A stretch of DNA of 64,000 nt from Bacteroidota bacterium (GCA_029237825.1 JAQZBQ010000015.1:1-64000); one strand, 5' to 3'. Positions 45,228-55,087 are shown, counted from the first letter of the stretch. Numbers and translations: made by a program. Notes: a model not told the origin generated them from the letters alone.

Positions 45228-45231
45228 ACTA

Positions 45232-46095
45232 TTAAAAATGATTGGCAGAAGCGTTGAAACTGATTGTTTTGATCATTTGGTTTCCCAGTCTCGTCCTTCG
45301 ATAAGCGGCTAGTTTCACCTTTTCCATGACAAAATTTCCTTTATAAACAGAGAATTGTAAAACAAAATTATCGCCTCTTTTTTCTAATCTTTGAATTTGG
45401 GTTACCGCATTTCCTGTATCTTTCTCAGAAATCCTGAAAACTTCATCTTCAGGATGTGGATTTTCAAGCGAAACAACGTAATATAATTTGTTTTCCAAGT
45501 TCACTTTATTTTGTTCTGTATAATTAATAGCAAAATCGTTATCTATTACCTGTCCATTCTCGTACCATTCTTCTGTACCTATACATAAGTTATTATTACT
45601 ATAAAACGATATGCTTTTGCGTTTGCCAGAATTGTAAAATGTTTCTTGCCTACCATGCTTTGATCCTTTCTTAAAATTATAATGTTCAATTAAATGGAGT
45701 GACTTATAAGAATAATTTAATACCTGACCATCTAACAAATCATTATCAAAACACATCTCAGAATATAATTTCCCTGTCTCGTTAAACTTTTTCCAGCAAC
45801 CGCTCTTATTGCCTTCATTATGAATTTGTATCGCAGCTAAGTTCCCATTCAAATGGTAGTACAAAGCTGAATCAACATTCTTTCCCTCTTTAAAATGCTG
45901 TATTGTTTTCAAATTCCCATTCTCAAAATATTCTTTTAACACGCCATGCTTCTTGCCATTTTTAAATTCAACTGTTTGACATACTTTATCCGTCCCTGGG
46001 AACAAAACGGTTTTGACGCCGTTCTTTCCATCAAATGAATTACTACAGGAATACAAAATTGAAATAGAAAACAATATTAAATAGGTAAATTTCAT
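45232..46095 (-). CDS. MORN-repeat lipoprotein (second copy of the type)
   Basis: The lipobox LYSC puts the acylated cysteine near residue 17. About six MORN-like repeats follow (NGKKHGVLKEYFENGNLKTIQHF, EWYENGQVIDND). A beta-rich end of about 80 residues comes after. It is related in type to the protein at 21516 but longer. It begins 8 bp after dnaE ends, so it may be read through from that operon. The function is unknown. Confidence 0.82.
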   Translation of the reverse strand: MKFTYLILFSISILYSCSNSFDGKNGVKTVLFPGTDKVCQTVEFKNGKKHGVLKEYFENGNLKTIQHFKEGKNVDSALYYHLNGNLAAIQIHNEGNKSGCWKKFNETGKLYSEMCFDNDLLDGQVLNYSYKSLHLIEHYNFKKGSKHGRQETFYNSGKRKSISFYSNNNLCIGTEEWYENGQVIDNDFAINYTEQNKVNLENKLYYVVSLENPHPEDEVFRISEKDTGNAVTQIQRLEKRGDNFVLQFSVYKGNFVMEKVKLAAYRRTRLGNQMIKTISFNASANHF

Positions 46096-46103
46096 AAATC
46101 TCT

Positions 46104-49100
46104 TTAATTCAGTTCATAGGTTAAGCTTCCGATTTTATCAAGTTCGTTCATCAATTCTGTACTTACTGCGATTTTCTGAGACTTGGAGAACAATTTAACG
46201 CTCATGTTTTCTGAAACGTCTTCCACAAAAAACTCAACACTGCATTTTCCCTGTGACGAATTAAAAATAGATTCGATATTTTCAATCAGCTCGTCATTCA
46301 GGGCATTAATATCAAGTTTTAATTTCATGGAAGAAAAAATATTCTCCTTCACCGTTTCCAGCAATTCTATTTTTTGAATTTTTAATTCAAGGCTACCAGG
46401 TTGATTATATCGCTCCTGCACTTTCGCCTTTACATACACAAATAAAGGACTCACCATAAATTTACTGTATTCAACAAAATCTTTTCCAAACAACATCAAT
46501 TCCACTGAACCGTGGTAATCTTCAATGATTAATTTACCAAAAGCATTTCCTGTTTTACTGGTTCGGTTTTCAAATCCGGTAATCACGCCTCCAAACGTCA
46601 CATCCTTTCCTTTAAAAGGTTCAAGGCCGGCTTTCAATTGTGCGCAGTTAGCATTGCATTTATGTTCAATAATCAACTTGTAAGGATCCAAAGGATGACC
46701 TGAAATAAAAAACCCTACTACTTCTTTCTCCCTCGCTAATTCTTCGAGCTTGCCCCATGGCTCAATTTTATTTGGTAACTGAGGCTCTGTAATTTCAATT
46801 TCATCGTCGCCACCAAACAAGCTTGCCTGCGATGTGTCGTTCCCGAGACTCATCTGATTGCTATATTTAATCATGCGATCAATTAACGTTGTGCCGTCCA
46901 TTAAGTCAGGAACAAAGAACATTGCGCGGTGCACACCTTCGAAACTGTCAAAACCTCCTGCAAGAGCCAAGCCCTCTAAAGATTTTTTATTGACGCTTTT
47001 ACTATCCAGGCGTTTTGCCAGATCAAAAACAGAAGTAAACTTACCGTTAGCGTTTCGCTCGTCAATGATATTGTTCACCGTGTTCTCTCCTACACCTTTG
47101 ATCGCCCCCATTCCAAAACGAATATCCGTTCCTCCTGGAATTACAGCGAACTTCGCAAAACCCTCGTTGATATCCGGGCCAAGAACTTTAACCCCCATAC
47201 GTTTGCACTCTTCCATTAAGAACGAAATCGCGTCAATGCTTCCGGCATGATTTAATACCGAAGCCATAAACTCTGAAGGGTAATGCGCCTTGATATATGC
47301 AGTTTGAAAAGCTACATAAGCATAACAAGTTGAATGCGATTTATTAAACGCGTAACTAGCAAATGCCTCCCAGTCTTTCCATACTTTTTCTGCCACCACC
47401 GGATCATGATTGTTGGCTTTGCAATTCTCAATGAATTTGCCTTTCATCTTATCCAGCGTTGCCCGATCCTTTTTCCCCATGGCTTTACGCAATGTATCGG
47501 CATCACCCTTGGTAAAATTGGCAAGCTTTTGAGACAATCGCATAACCTGCTCCTGGTAGACAGTGATACCATACGTTTCACCCAGGTATTCATCCATACC
47601 TTCAAGGTCAAAAGTTACCGGCTCACGGCCATGTTTACGATTGATGTAATTTGGAATATAAGCCAAAGGTCCCGGACGGTACAGAGCGTTCATAGCGATC
47701 AAATCGTTAAAACTATCTGGCTTCAAATCTTTCAGTGATTTCTGCATACCGGCGCTTTCGTACTGGAACACGCCATTTGTTTCGCCACGTTGAAATAATT
47801 CGTAAGTCTTTTTATCATCCAATGGAATCGCATCAATATCAATGTCAATCCCATGGTTTTGTTTGATATAGCTTAAAGCATCTTTTATGATGGTTAATGT
47901 TCTTAAACCGAGGAAGTCCATCTTTAACAAACCCGCGCTCTCAGCTACCGAGTTATCAAATTGGGTAACGAGCATGTCACTGTCTTTTGCCTTAGTAACA
48001 GGAACGAACTTCACCATTTCATCGGGTGTAATAATCACTCCACAGGCATGAATGCCGGTGTTGCGTAAACAGCCTTCCAACTCATAGGCTTGTTTTAAAA
48101 CATCCGCTTCCTGCGTTTTTTCCTCTGATAATTTTCTGAAATTATACGATTGTTCAACTACCTCACGTTTATCCTTGATCTTATCCATGTACTTCTGATC
48201 AATTCCTCCGGGCTTTAGTAAGGCTTTTAGTTTAGCATCGAGGCTATCCGGAAATGCTTTCGCCAAACGATCGGCGTCTGGTAACGGTAAATCCAAAACG
48301 CGTGCCGTATCCCGGATTGCTGACTTTCCACCCATGGTTCCATAGGTGATGATTTGGGCCACCTGGTTAAAACCATATTTATCAATCACATATTTAATTA
48401 CTTTATCACGGCCTTCATCATCAAAGTCGATATCAATATCGGGCATGCTGATACGATCCGGATTTAAGAACCGCTCAAAGAGCAAATCGAACTTAATAGG
48501 ATCTACATTGGTGATCCACAAACAATACGCGATGGCGGAACCCGCTGCAGAACCACGACCCGGGCCCACGGCAACTCCCATTTCACGGGCTTTTGAAATA
48601 AAATCCGCTACGATCAGAAAGTAACCGGGATATCCCATCCGTTCGATGGTTGCCAACTCAAAACTAATCCGTTCCTTGATCTCAGGCGTCATATCGGAAT
48701 AACGCTTGTGTGCGCCCTGCCACGTGAGATGAGACATGTAAATGAACTGTTCCGCAATAACCAGCATTTCTGCTTTCTGAACCTCAATAGCCTCAGGTGA
48801 CAAATTTTTCTCTAACCATCCTTTTTCTTTTAAAGCTATAATGCGTTGATGGGATGCGTTAATTTCCTCACGGTTTGCTTCGATAAAGTCCTGTGCGATT
48901 TCAAACTTAGGCAATAAAATATCTCTGCCTAACTTAAACTGCTCAACCTTGCCGACAATTTCGTTAGTCATGTCAATTGCCTCGGGCATGTCGGCAAACA
49001 AATCAATCATCTCCTTGGGAGATTTAAAATAGAATTCTTTGTTTTGAAGTCCGTAGCGGAAACCCCGGCCACGCCCTACCGGTGTGGATTTTTTTTCACC

Positions 49101-50573
49101 GTCTTTTACGCACAACAAAATATCATGCGCGTCAAAGCCATTTTTATCCAGGTAGTAATTGCTGTTCGCTGCAAAATATTTAACGTTATACTTTGCAGCA
49201 AACCTTAACAATACGTCATTTACGTGATTTTCTTCCTGGAGATCATGACGATTAAGCTCTACATAAAAATCATCACCAAATAATTCTTTATACCATACAA
49301 ATGCTTCTTCGGCTTGTTCTTCTCCTACATTCAAAATTAATGACGGAATTTCTGCTGATAACGAACCCGTCGTGGCAATCAATCCATCCTTAAATTGTAA
49401 AAGCAGATTCTTATCAATTCGCGGGACGTAATAAGCGCCGTCAATCAATCCTGTGGAACTTAACTTTGATAAATTCTGATAACCAATTCTGTTCTTAGCA
49501 ATAAAAACCTGTGTATAGCCATTGTCCTGCTTGGTTTTATCTTTATGGTCTTTGCAGATAAACAACTCGCAGCCAATGATACATTTTAATTCGTTTTGCA
49601 ACACACCTTCCTTCTCGCCTTTTGCAATTGCAGCATTGTGATCCTTTACTCCTTTATTATGCTTATCGATTGCCTGCCAGAATAAAAATGCACCATACAT
49701 GTTTCCGTGATCAGTAAGTGCAACAGCCGGCATATCATAAAATACCGCCTTTTTAACGAGTTCTTTGACATCGCTTGTAGATTGCAATACAGAAAACTGG
49801 GTATGATTATGCAGGTGGGAAAATTTAAGTTTACCTGAGTCGCTAAGCGGTGAAGCTGCTTCAATTTTCTGGTTTTCTGAAACGGGTTTCTGACTTTTAC
49901 GTTTCTTCCATGCCTGTTCATGCTGGAATAATTCAGATAAATCCGGAGCCTGGTAAAAAATCTGGCTTAATTCAGTGGATGGAAGTTCAGCAACCCTGGT
50001 AATTCCTCTCTTTAAAATTTCAAAGAAAACTTTTCCGGTTGCCAGAACGTCAAATGCAGCATTATGCGCTTCCTCAAATTTATCATTAAATAATTTTGAA
50101 TATAATTCAGTTAATGTTGGCCATTTAAATTTGCCTCCACGTCCCCCAGGAATGGCGCAAAACTCCGTGGTTTGATCATTCTTGGTATCGATAAAGGGCT
50201 TGCCCGCTAATACATTCTGAAAACCACTACGTAACAGTTCTGCACCAATGATGTTATTATCAAATTCAATATTATGTCCGCATAAGTAAGTACATTGACT
50301 CACAACCTCCGTAAAATCTCTTAAAACAGATTTTAAATCCTGACCTTCCTCCTGGGCCCTCTCGTTAGTAATGCCATGAATCTGTACAGCGTTGAAGGGA
50401 ATAGTGTATCCTTCCGGCTTAATGATTACGGAATTACTGGAAATTAATTTTCCGGTAACGTCATGCAATTGCCAGGCCACCTGAACCATGCGGGGCCAAT
50501 TATCAGAATCGGACAAAGGTGCATTGTAGTTACGTGGTAAGCCGGTAGTTTCGGTATCAAAAATTAAAAACAT
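46104..50573 (-). CDS. dnaE: DNA polymerase III alpha subunit fused to an N-terminal DnaQ-like exonuclease
   Basis: The 1489-residue replicative polymerase starts with a DEDDh proofreading domain (about 1-200): FDTETTG (D6, E8), GHNIEFD and HNAAFDVLAT. A PHP domain follows from about 255. The polymerase core has the triad PDIDIDFDDEGRD and the GRGSAAGS motif, and the OB fold and C-terminal part are also present. The PHP site looks worn: ANSNYY replaces TNDVHY and GSLSAE replaces GCxxGE. This fits proofreading by the fused DnaQ domain instead. Fused forms are known in Bacteroidota. The MORN lipoprotein gene follows by 8 bp. Confidence 0.96.
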   Translation of the reverse strand: MFLIFDTETTGLPRNYNAPLSDSDNWPRMVQVAWQLHDVTGKLISSNSVIIKPEGYTIPFNAVQIHGITNERAQEEGQDLKSVLRDFTEVVSQCTYLCGHNIEFDNNIIGAELLRSGFQNVLAGKPFIDTKNDQTTEFCAIPGGRGGKFKWPTLTELYSKLFNDKFEEAHNAAFDVLATGKVFFEILKRGITRVAELPSTELSQIFYQAPDLSELFQHEQAWKKRKSQKPVSENQKIEAASPLSDSGKLKFSHLHNHTQFSVLQSTSDVKELVKKAVFYDMPAVALTDHGNMYGAFLFWQAIDKHNKGVKDHNAAIAKGEKEGVLQNELKCIIGCELFICKDHKDKTKQDNGYTQVFIAKNRIGYQNLSKLSSTGLIDGAYYVPRIDKNLLLQFKDGLIATTGSLSAEIPSLILNVGEEQAEEAFVWYKELFGDDFYVELNRHDLQEENHVNDVLLRFAAKYNVKYFAANSNYYLDKNGFDAHDILLCVKDGEKKSTPVGRGRGFRYGLQNKEFYFKSPKEMIDLFADMPEAIDMTNEIVGKVEQFKLGRDILLPKFEIAQDFIEANREEINASHQRIIALKEKGWLEKNLSPEAIEVQKAEMLVIAEQFIYMSHLTWQGAHKRYSDMTPEIKERISFELATIERMGYPGYFLIVADFISKAREMGVAVGPGRGSAAGSAIAYCLWITNVDPIKFDLLFERFLNPDRISMPDIDIDFDDEGRDKVIKYVIDKYGFNQVAQIITYGTMGGKSAIRDTARVLDLPLPDADRLAKAFPDSLDAKLKALLKPGGIDQKYMDKIKDKREVVEQSYNFRKLSEEKTQEADVLKQAYELEGCLRNTGIHACGVIITPDEMVKFVPVTKAKDSDMLVTQFDNSVAESAGLLKMDFLGLRTLTIIKDALSYIKQNHGIDIDIDAIPLDDKKTYELFQRGETNGVFQYESAGMQKSLKDLKPDSFNDLIAMNALYRPGPLAYIPNYINRKHGREPVTFDLEGMDEYLGETYGITVYQEQVMRLSQKLANFTKGDADTLRKAMGKKDRATLDKMKGKFIENCKANNHDPVVAEKVWKDWEAFASYAFNKSHSTCYAYVAFQTAYIKAHYPSEFMASVLNHAGSIDAISFLMEECKRMGVKVLGPDINEGFAKFAVIPGGTDIRFGMGAIKGVGENTVNNIIDERNANGKFTSVFDLAKRLDSKSVNKKSLEGLALAGGFDSFEGVHRAMFFVPDLMDGTTLIDRMIKYSNQMSLGNDTSQASLFGGDDEIEITEPQLPNKIEPWGKLEELAREKEVVGFFISGHPLDPYKLIIEHKCNANCAQLKAGLEPFKGKDVTFGGVITGFENRTSKTGNAFGKLIIEDYHGSVELMLFGKDFVEYSKFMVSPLFVYVKAKVQERYNQPGSLELKIQKIELLETVKENIFSSMKLKLDINALNDELIENIESIFNSSQGKCSVEFFVEDVSENMSVKLFSKSQKIAVSTELMNELDKIGSLTYELN

Positions 50574-50620
50574 GATTGAAGATATTTATGAATACAGTTT
50601 TATGCGTTAAAATATTAGAA

Positions 50621-51079
50621 TTATGAGGCCCTCATTCTTGAAACATGTCCTATGGCATCATCGATTGAATTCAAGTACGTAACCTGAATGCCGTTCAAAA
50701 TTTCGGATGTATACTTTTTAAGGATTTCATGTTTCCCTGCATTTACAGCTTGTTTAAACCATTCCTGCTGAGGGAGAATTTTATAGTGATTAGTTAAGCC
50801 TTTATGTTTAACAGAAGGTTTCCAGATTGCAAAATACCACTCCATACTGGGCTGATGGAAAGTCCGAAGATTATGCTTATCAAACAACAGATGATGGATT
50901 GTTTGCGTTTCCATCAGATCAGATATGGTAAGAAATATATTTTTAAAATTCTCAATCGGGATATATTCGACATCTGCGATACACATGGCAAAACTCAATT
51001 CGCTATTGTAATACACTGATGCATAGGAACACTTACTTATCAGCTTAAATTCAAATCCCAAATAATCTAATTTCTCCAT
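50621..51079 (-). CDS. SpoIIAA-like candidate protein
   Basis: The 152 residues have no signal or membrane helix. The pattern DKHNLRTFHQPSMEWYFAIWKP, then HYKILPQQEWFKQAV resembles Bacteroidota proteins of SpoIIAA/STAS-SEC14-like fold, but identification is tentative. It ends 47 bp before dnaE starts and follows a SpoIIE phosphatase gene by 2 bp. In partner-switching systems a SpoIIAA-like protein is the substrate of such phosphatases, which fits its position; this is inference. Confidence 0.6.
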   Translation of the reverse strand: MEKLDYLGFEFKLISKCSYASVYYNSELSFAMCIADVEYIPIENFKNIFLTISDLMETQTIHHLLFDKHNLRTFHQPSMEWYFAIWKPSVKHKGLTNHYKILPQQEWFKQAVNAGKHEILKKYTSEILNGIQVTYLNSIDDAIGHVSRMRAS

Positions 51080-51081
51080 CT

Positions 51082-51969
51082 TTAAAATTCTAAAATCATA
51101 AACGAAACGTCATCCGTTTGCATGTTAGTATTCTTCCAGTCAACATGCGCCTTATCAATTATGTCTCTCAGCTCATCTACTGGCTTATGCCTGTTGTTCT
51201 CTATTATCTGCTTAAATCTGGAACGCGTAAACTTTCGGTCTGACACTCCGCCAAACTGATCGATCAAGCCATCAGAATATAAAATCAATTTATCTCCTGA
51301 TTTAAAATTCAACGCATAATCTATGTATTCCGATGCTGCATGTTCTCCCACTGCATATCTTGTATATGGCAAATCCGTTAATGGGCCATCCGCAGGCACA
51401 TATAAACATTTACCTTTTGCCGAACAATAAGACAGTTTTTTTGTTTTAGAAGAGAAATAAAAAACAGAACCTTCCATATGAGCTATCGACTGACTTCCAT
51501 TAAACGTATTGTGTAATTGATAATTTAGCAGCTTTACCAAAGCACTTGGACTATCAATTTCCATTGACACCGTTAGCTCATTCAACATTAATAAGCCACT
51601 TATGCTTAACATAGCCGCGGGAATGCCGTGACCAGTAGAGTCGAATAAACCAAACACTACTCCATGGCCAGTGTTTTTAATAAAAACAGTATCGCCGCCA
51701 ATTCCAATCTGCTGCATAACTTTATAGCACGCGTCAGTAAAAAAAACCTTCAATACTTCCGCATCAGGCAATAACGATTTCTGAATAATAGAGGCGAACT
51801 GTATACTTGAAAAGATGTCTTTGTTTATCTCCGCTATTGCCTCATTTTTCTGTTTTAAATCGTGCTGTATTTCCATCAGATAATGGGTAGTGCGTGATAA
51901 CATGTCCTCTTTTGCCTGAAGCTGTTCTTTGTAAAACGAAAGTTCCGATATTTCCTGCTGCTTTATCAT
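51082..51969 (-). CDS. SpoIIE-type PP2C phosphatase with coiled-coil N-terminus
   Basis: The N-terminal about 70 residues are a coiled coil (EQLQAKEDMLSRTTHYLMEIQHDLKQK). The PP2C/SpoIIE domain has IGGDTVFIKN, FGLFDSTGHGIPAAMLSISG and the metal-site ends KLILYSDGLIDQFGG and NMQTDDVSFMIL. The metal aspartates are D119-type (DSTGHG) and DDV. It should remove phosphate from Ser/Thr on a partner protein. Its start overlaps the PH-domain gene stop by 4 bp (ATGA), and the SpoIIAA-like gene follows by 2 bp. Confidence 0.9.
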   Translation of the reverse strand: MIKQQEISELSFYKEQLQAKEDMLSRTTHYLMEIQHDLKQKNEAIAEINKDIFSSIQFASIIQKSLLPDAEVLKVFFTDACYKVMQQIGIGGDTVFIKNTGHGVVFGLFDSTGHGIPAAMLSISGLLMLNELTVSMEIDSPSALVKLLNYQLHNTFNGSQSIAHMEGSVFYFSSKTKKLSYCSAKGKCLYVPADGPLTDLPYTRYAVGEHAASEYIDYALNFKSGDKLILYSDGLIDQFGGVSDRKFTRSRFKQIIENNRHKPVDELRDIIDKAHVDWKNTNMQTDDVSFMILEF

Positions 51970-52514
51970 TTATTCTTAATGACGTTTTTAATTTCAATTA
52001 ATTCGTTTTTAATTTGCAGCAACAATTCGGTGGTATTTGAAGCTCCCTCAGTAACGGACGTTGAACCAAATCCATGCTTTTGATTGACAACTTTTTCCCT
52101 TTGTATTAAAATTTGGGACTTAAAATTTTCCGAACATTCAATTCCAAGCATGCTCATCATATTTTGATTATGCGGCCCACCACCACCGGCAGTTTCAATT
52201 TTGATAAGTGTCAACCCGAAATAGCGAAGCGCGGGTCCGCCAACAAAAGAGAGATCCTGTATGTTCTCAACCGGAATTGTCTTCTCAATATGCACAATTA
52301 GTCCTTTTGAAAACGTGAGATTTTTATTGGTAAGTTGGCAAGAAAGGGTCTTGAAATATTTCGCACTAATCCACTGTCCTAAACCAAAGATCCAAAAAGG
52401 AATTAAAAGCCACCCAATTATGGAAGTAATCAGGAAGAATAATACTACAAAAAAAATGTATGTTTTAACTTTTGGATTAAACGTTGCTTCGTTTAAAATG
52501 ATTTCATCCGTCAT
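51966..52514 (-). CDS. PH-domain membrane protein (bPH2/YdbS type)
   Basis: Two helices (about 20-50) lead into a bacterial PH domain with ECTVENIQ-like pattern (KTIPVENIQDLSFVGGPALRYFG). A glycine-rich turn and a helical C-terminus (ELLLQIKNELIEIKNVIK) follow. The family sits in the inner membrane and may bring partners to it. It overlaps the phosphatase gene downstream by 4 bp, so the two are translationally coupled and likely act together. Confidence 0.82.
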   Translation of the reverse strand: MTDEIILNEATFNPKVKTYIFFVVLFFLITSIIGWLLIPFWIFGLGQWISAKYFKTLSCQLTNKNLTFSKGLIVHIEKTIPVENIQDLSFVGGPALRYFGLTLIKIETAGGGGPHNQNMMSMLGIECSENFKSQILIQREKVVNQKHGFGSTSVTEGASNTTELLLQIKNELIEIKNVIKNK

Positions 52515-52573
52515 TTCTTAAAGATAAGCAATAAGAAAAAAAACACCGATAATTGTTGATATTTGCTCAGAAA

Positions 52574-53926
52574 TTAGAATCGTATTCCGATTACACACAC
52601 ATCGTCCACCTGCTCCAGGCCTCTCTTCCAATCACTTAACTTTTTAACAAGTTTATGATATTGTTCCTCCATGGGCTCACTTTGCACTTCCAGCAGAAAT
52701 TCTTCAAGTTGTTTGTACTTAAATTTCTTTCCTTTTGGGCCGCCAAACTGATCGGCATAACCATCCGTAAACAGATAAAATATGTCTCCATTTTTTACAT
52801 TCAAACAATGGGTGGTAAAAGCGGACGGATTATCAGTCTTTCCAATTGGCTGTTTATCCGCTTTAATTTCCTTTAATTGGCTTTCATTAGCTGAAACCAT
52901 CCATAATGGATTATTGGCCCCCGCCCATTTTACCTCATTGCCATGGATACTTAGAAGCGAAATATCCATACCATCCTGTATATTTCCACCGTTTTTCGAA
53001 AAGGACTCTAAAACCAATTCACGGGTTTTATCCAAAATCTGCCCCGGTTCAATGAGATTAAATTCCTTTACTGCCCGGTTCAAGGCGTTACAGCACACTA
53101 CCGAAACAAGGGCTCCGGGAACGCCATGACCTGTGCAATCCGCAACGGCAATTAAAAAAATGTCACCGGTTCTCTCTGCCCAATAAAAGTCGCCGGCCAC
53201 TATATCCTTAGGTTGATAAAAAATAAAAGATTCAGGAAGACTTTCCTGGATAAAATGAATGGATGGGATAATAGCTTCCTGTATGCGTTTTGCATAATTG
53301 ATACTATCAGTTATCTCTCTGTTTTTCTCTTTGACTTCTGTCAGTATGTCCTGCAATTTTTCCTCAGCTATTTTTATTCGGATAATTTGATTTCCAAACA
53401 CTTTGTTCCATCCAAACAAACTCAAAGCCAGAATAGTAATGCCAACTACAATCAATAATCCGGCTCCTGGCCAGTGCATCTCTTTAAACAGGTACCCAAT
53501 TATTAACCCAGCCAGTCCAATTAAATCGCCAATTGAAAGCAAAGCCGCATGCCAGGTCTTATCAGTGAACTGCATCCATTTTTCAATGCGGTTTTTGGTT
53601 AATAAAGGAAGGTATGTAAAAGATAAAAAACAACCGGTAAAAATAGCGAGCGGGGATAACCCAGGAATATGCCAACGACATATAAATGCAGTCGTAATAA
53701 ATACACAGAGCGCCATTCCGATTAATAAAAGTATCAACGCGCTTCTTTTTCGCTTAGGCAAAGGCTGCTCAAAAAATAAAAAAGATAAGCCGAAGAACGA
53801 AGCCAAAACTCCGGCCAGAAGGACAAAATACGGAACGGGATTCTTTTCCTGATATTGGATGACTGCAATGCCTGTAATCATTAACACAACTCCAGCCAGA
53901 ATTAAAACGATCCCTTTCTTTTTCAT
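52574..53926 (-). CDS. Membrane-bound SpoIIE-type PP2C phosphatase
   Basis: About six membrane helices in the first 180 residues are followed by a short coiled coil. A SpoIIE domain comes next (about 210-450), with KDIVAGDFYWAE, ADCTGHGVPGALVSVVCCNAL and FYLFTDGYADQFGGPKGK. The last motif, EQVDDVCVIGIRF, completes the metal site. It may sense a membrane signal and dephosphorylate the same partner as the second phosphatase. It starts 26 bp after the heptose-kinase-like gene ends and is 59 bp from the PH-domain gene. Confidence 0.9.
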   Translation of the reverse strand: MKKKGIVLILAGVVLMITGIAVIQYQEKNPVPYFVLLAGVLASFFGLSFLFFEQPLPKRKRSALILLLIGMALCVFITTAFICRWHIPGLSPLAIFTGCFLSFTYLPLLTKNRIEKWMQFTDKTWHAALLSIGDLIGLAGLIIGYLFKEMHWPGAGLLIVVGITILALSLFGWNKVFGNQIIRIKIAEEKLQDILTEVKEKNREITDSINYAKRIQEAIIPSIHFIQESLPESFIFYQPKDIVAGDFYWAERTGDIFLIAVADCTGHGVPGALVSVVCCNALNRAVKEFNLIEPGQILDKTRELVLESFSKNGGNIQDGMDISLLSIHGNEVKWAGANNPLWMVSANESQLKEIKADKQPIGKTDNPSAFTTHCLNVKNGDIFYLFTDGYADQFGGPKGKKFKYKQLEEFLLEVQSEPMEEQYHKLVKKLSDWKRGLEQVDDVCVIGIRF

Positions 53927-53952
53927 TAAATGATCTTAAGAGTTTCTTTTAC

Positions 53953-54978
53953 TTACAAGCTCGTCCAGGTAGTTAATCCTTTTTGCGTAAATTTAAACGA
54001 TTGAATTTTTCCACCTAAACCCTCGATAGCCCTTGCGACTTTTATTTTCGTTACCCCAGGGCAATAGAAAAACATAAAACCACCGCCTCCGGCTCCTGAA
54101 ATTTTTCCTCCAGTTGCACCTGCCATTAAAGCTGTTTCATACACATTGTCAATCAAAGAATTGCTAATAGAATGAGCTATCTGCTTTTTATTTAACCATC
54201 CAAAACGAAGAATCTCACCTATGTGGTGAAGATCTCCCCGAAGCAAACTATCTTTCATCTGTTGTGCCTGTTCCTTTAAATGATGCATGGCTTCAACCGA
54301 TTTTGAATTATTATTTTTCACATTCTTAACCTGCTCGTTGATAATAGTTGCAGATAAGCGTTGAGTCGCCGTAAAATAAAGAAGAAGATTAAACTCCAGT
54401 TCATATAGCACTTCATCTTTTAATTGTAAAGGGTTTACAATCACTTTATCATTTTCTAAAAACTGCATAAAGTTCACACCACCAAACGTTGCAGCGTACT
54501 GATCTTGCTTTCCACCGCTCATGTTTAAATCAACACGTTCTATTTCATAAGCCAAATGCGCAATATCGTAATTACCAAGCGGTAAATTCAACCATTCAAC
54601 GAATGCACCAATCAATGACACAACAATTGTAGAGGAAGTTCCCAAACCGGAACCCTGAGGGGCCTCAATATAGGAAGTCAAACGAAACGATAAGGGCTTC
54701 AGATTAAATTGTTTCACGATCCGGTTATAAACACCAATAAACAATTCAAAACCTTCCGCTAATTTCAACTCCTCTGCTGATCTCACCGACATACAGAGGT
54801 TGCTTCCATCAATGCAAAATTCTATCATTCCATTATCCAACGGTTCTAAACTTGCATACGCGTAAAGGTCAATAGTGGCATTTAAAATAGCACCGCCATA
54901 AATATCGCTGTAGGGGGAAACATCTGTTCCTCCACCAGCCAATCCAATCCGTAAGGGCGCTCTGCTTCTGATAATCAT
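53953..54978 (-). CDS. hddA: GHMP-family sugar kinase, heptose 7-phosphate kinase-like
   Basis: The 341-residue kinase has the three GHMP motifs: APLRIGLAGGGTDVSPY, GSGLGTSSTIVVSL and GGKISGAGGGGF. The GGGTD start with the following SPYSDIYGG is typical of D-glycero-D-manno-heptose 7-phosphate kinase (HddA). This makes the nucleotide-activated heptose precursor for surface polysaccharide. It heads the signalling group downstream, which may be chance. A -7 box lies 23 bp upstream. Confidence 0.8.
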   Translation of the reverse strand: MIIRSRAPLRIGLAGGGTDVSPYSDIYGGAILNATIDLYAYASLEPLDNGMIEFCIDGSNLCMSVRSAEELKLAEGFELFIGVYNRIVKQFNLKPLSFRLTSYIEAPQGSGLGTSSTIVVSLIGAFVEWLNLPLGNYDIAHLAYEIERVDLNMSGGKQDQYAATFGGVNFMQFLENDKVIVNPLQLKDEVLYELEFNLLLYFTATQRLSATIINEQVKNVKNNNSKSVEAMHHLKEQAQQMKDSLLRGDLHHIGEILRFGWLNKKQIAHSISNSLIDNVYETALMAGATGGKISGAGGGGFMFFYCPGVTKIKVARAIEGLGGKIQSFKFTQKGLTTWTSL

Positions 54979-55000
54979 ATTAATGTAACATTGTAATACT

Positions 55001-55008
55001 CAAATATA
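55001..55008 (-). promoter_or_regulatory. -7 box before hddA
   Basis: TATATTTG on the minus strand is a perfect TAnnTTTG, 22 bp before the start codon. The -33 element is not clear. Confidence 0.5.
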
Positions 55009-55030
55009 ACTTTAGATTTCTAATTGAATT

Positions 55031-55038
55031 TAACTTTG
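55031..55038 (+). promoter_or_regulatory. -7 box before the cupredoxin gene
   Basis: TAACTTTG is a perfect TAnnTTTG, 49 bp before the ATG at 55088. A TTTAG lies 15 bases upstream, only a weak -33 match. Confidence 0.4.
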
Positions 55039-55087
55039 AAAAACTTTTATTATATTTATTATATGTTAAACCCTTAAAATGTAAACT

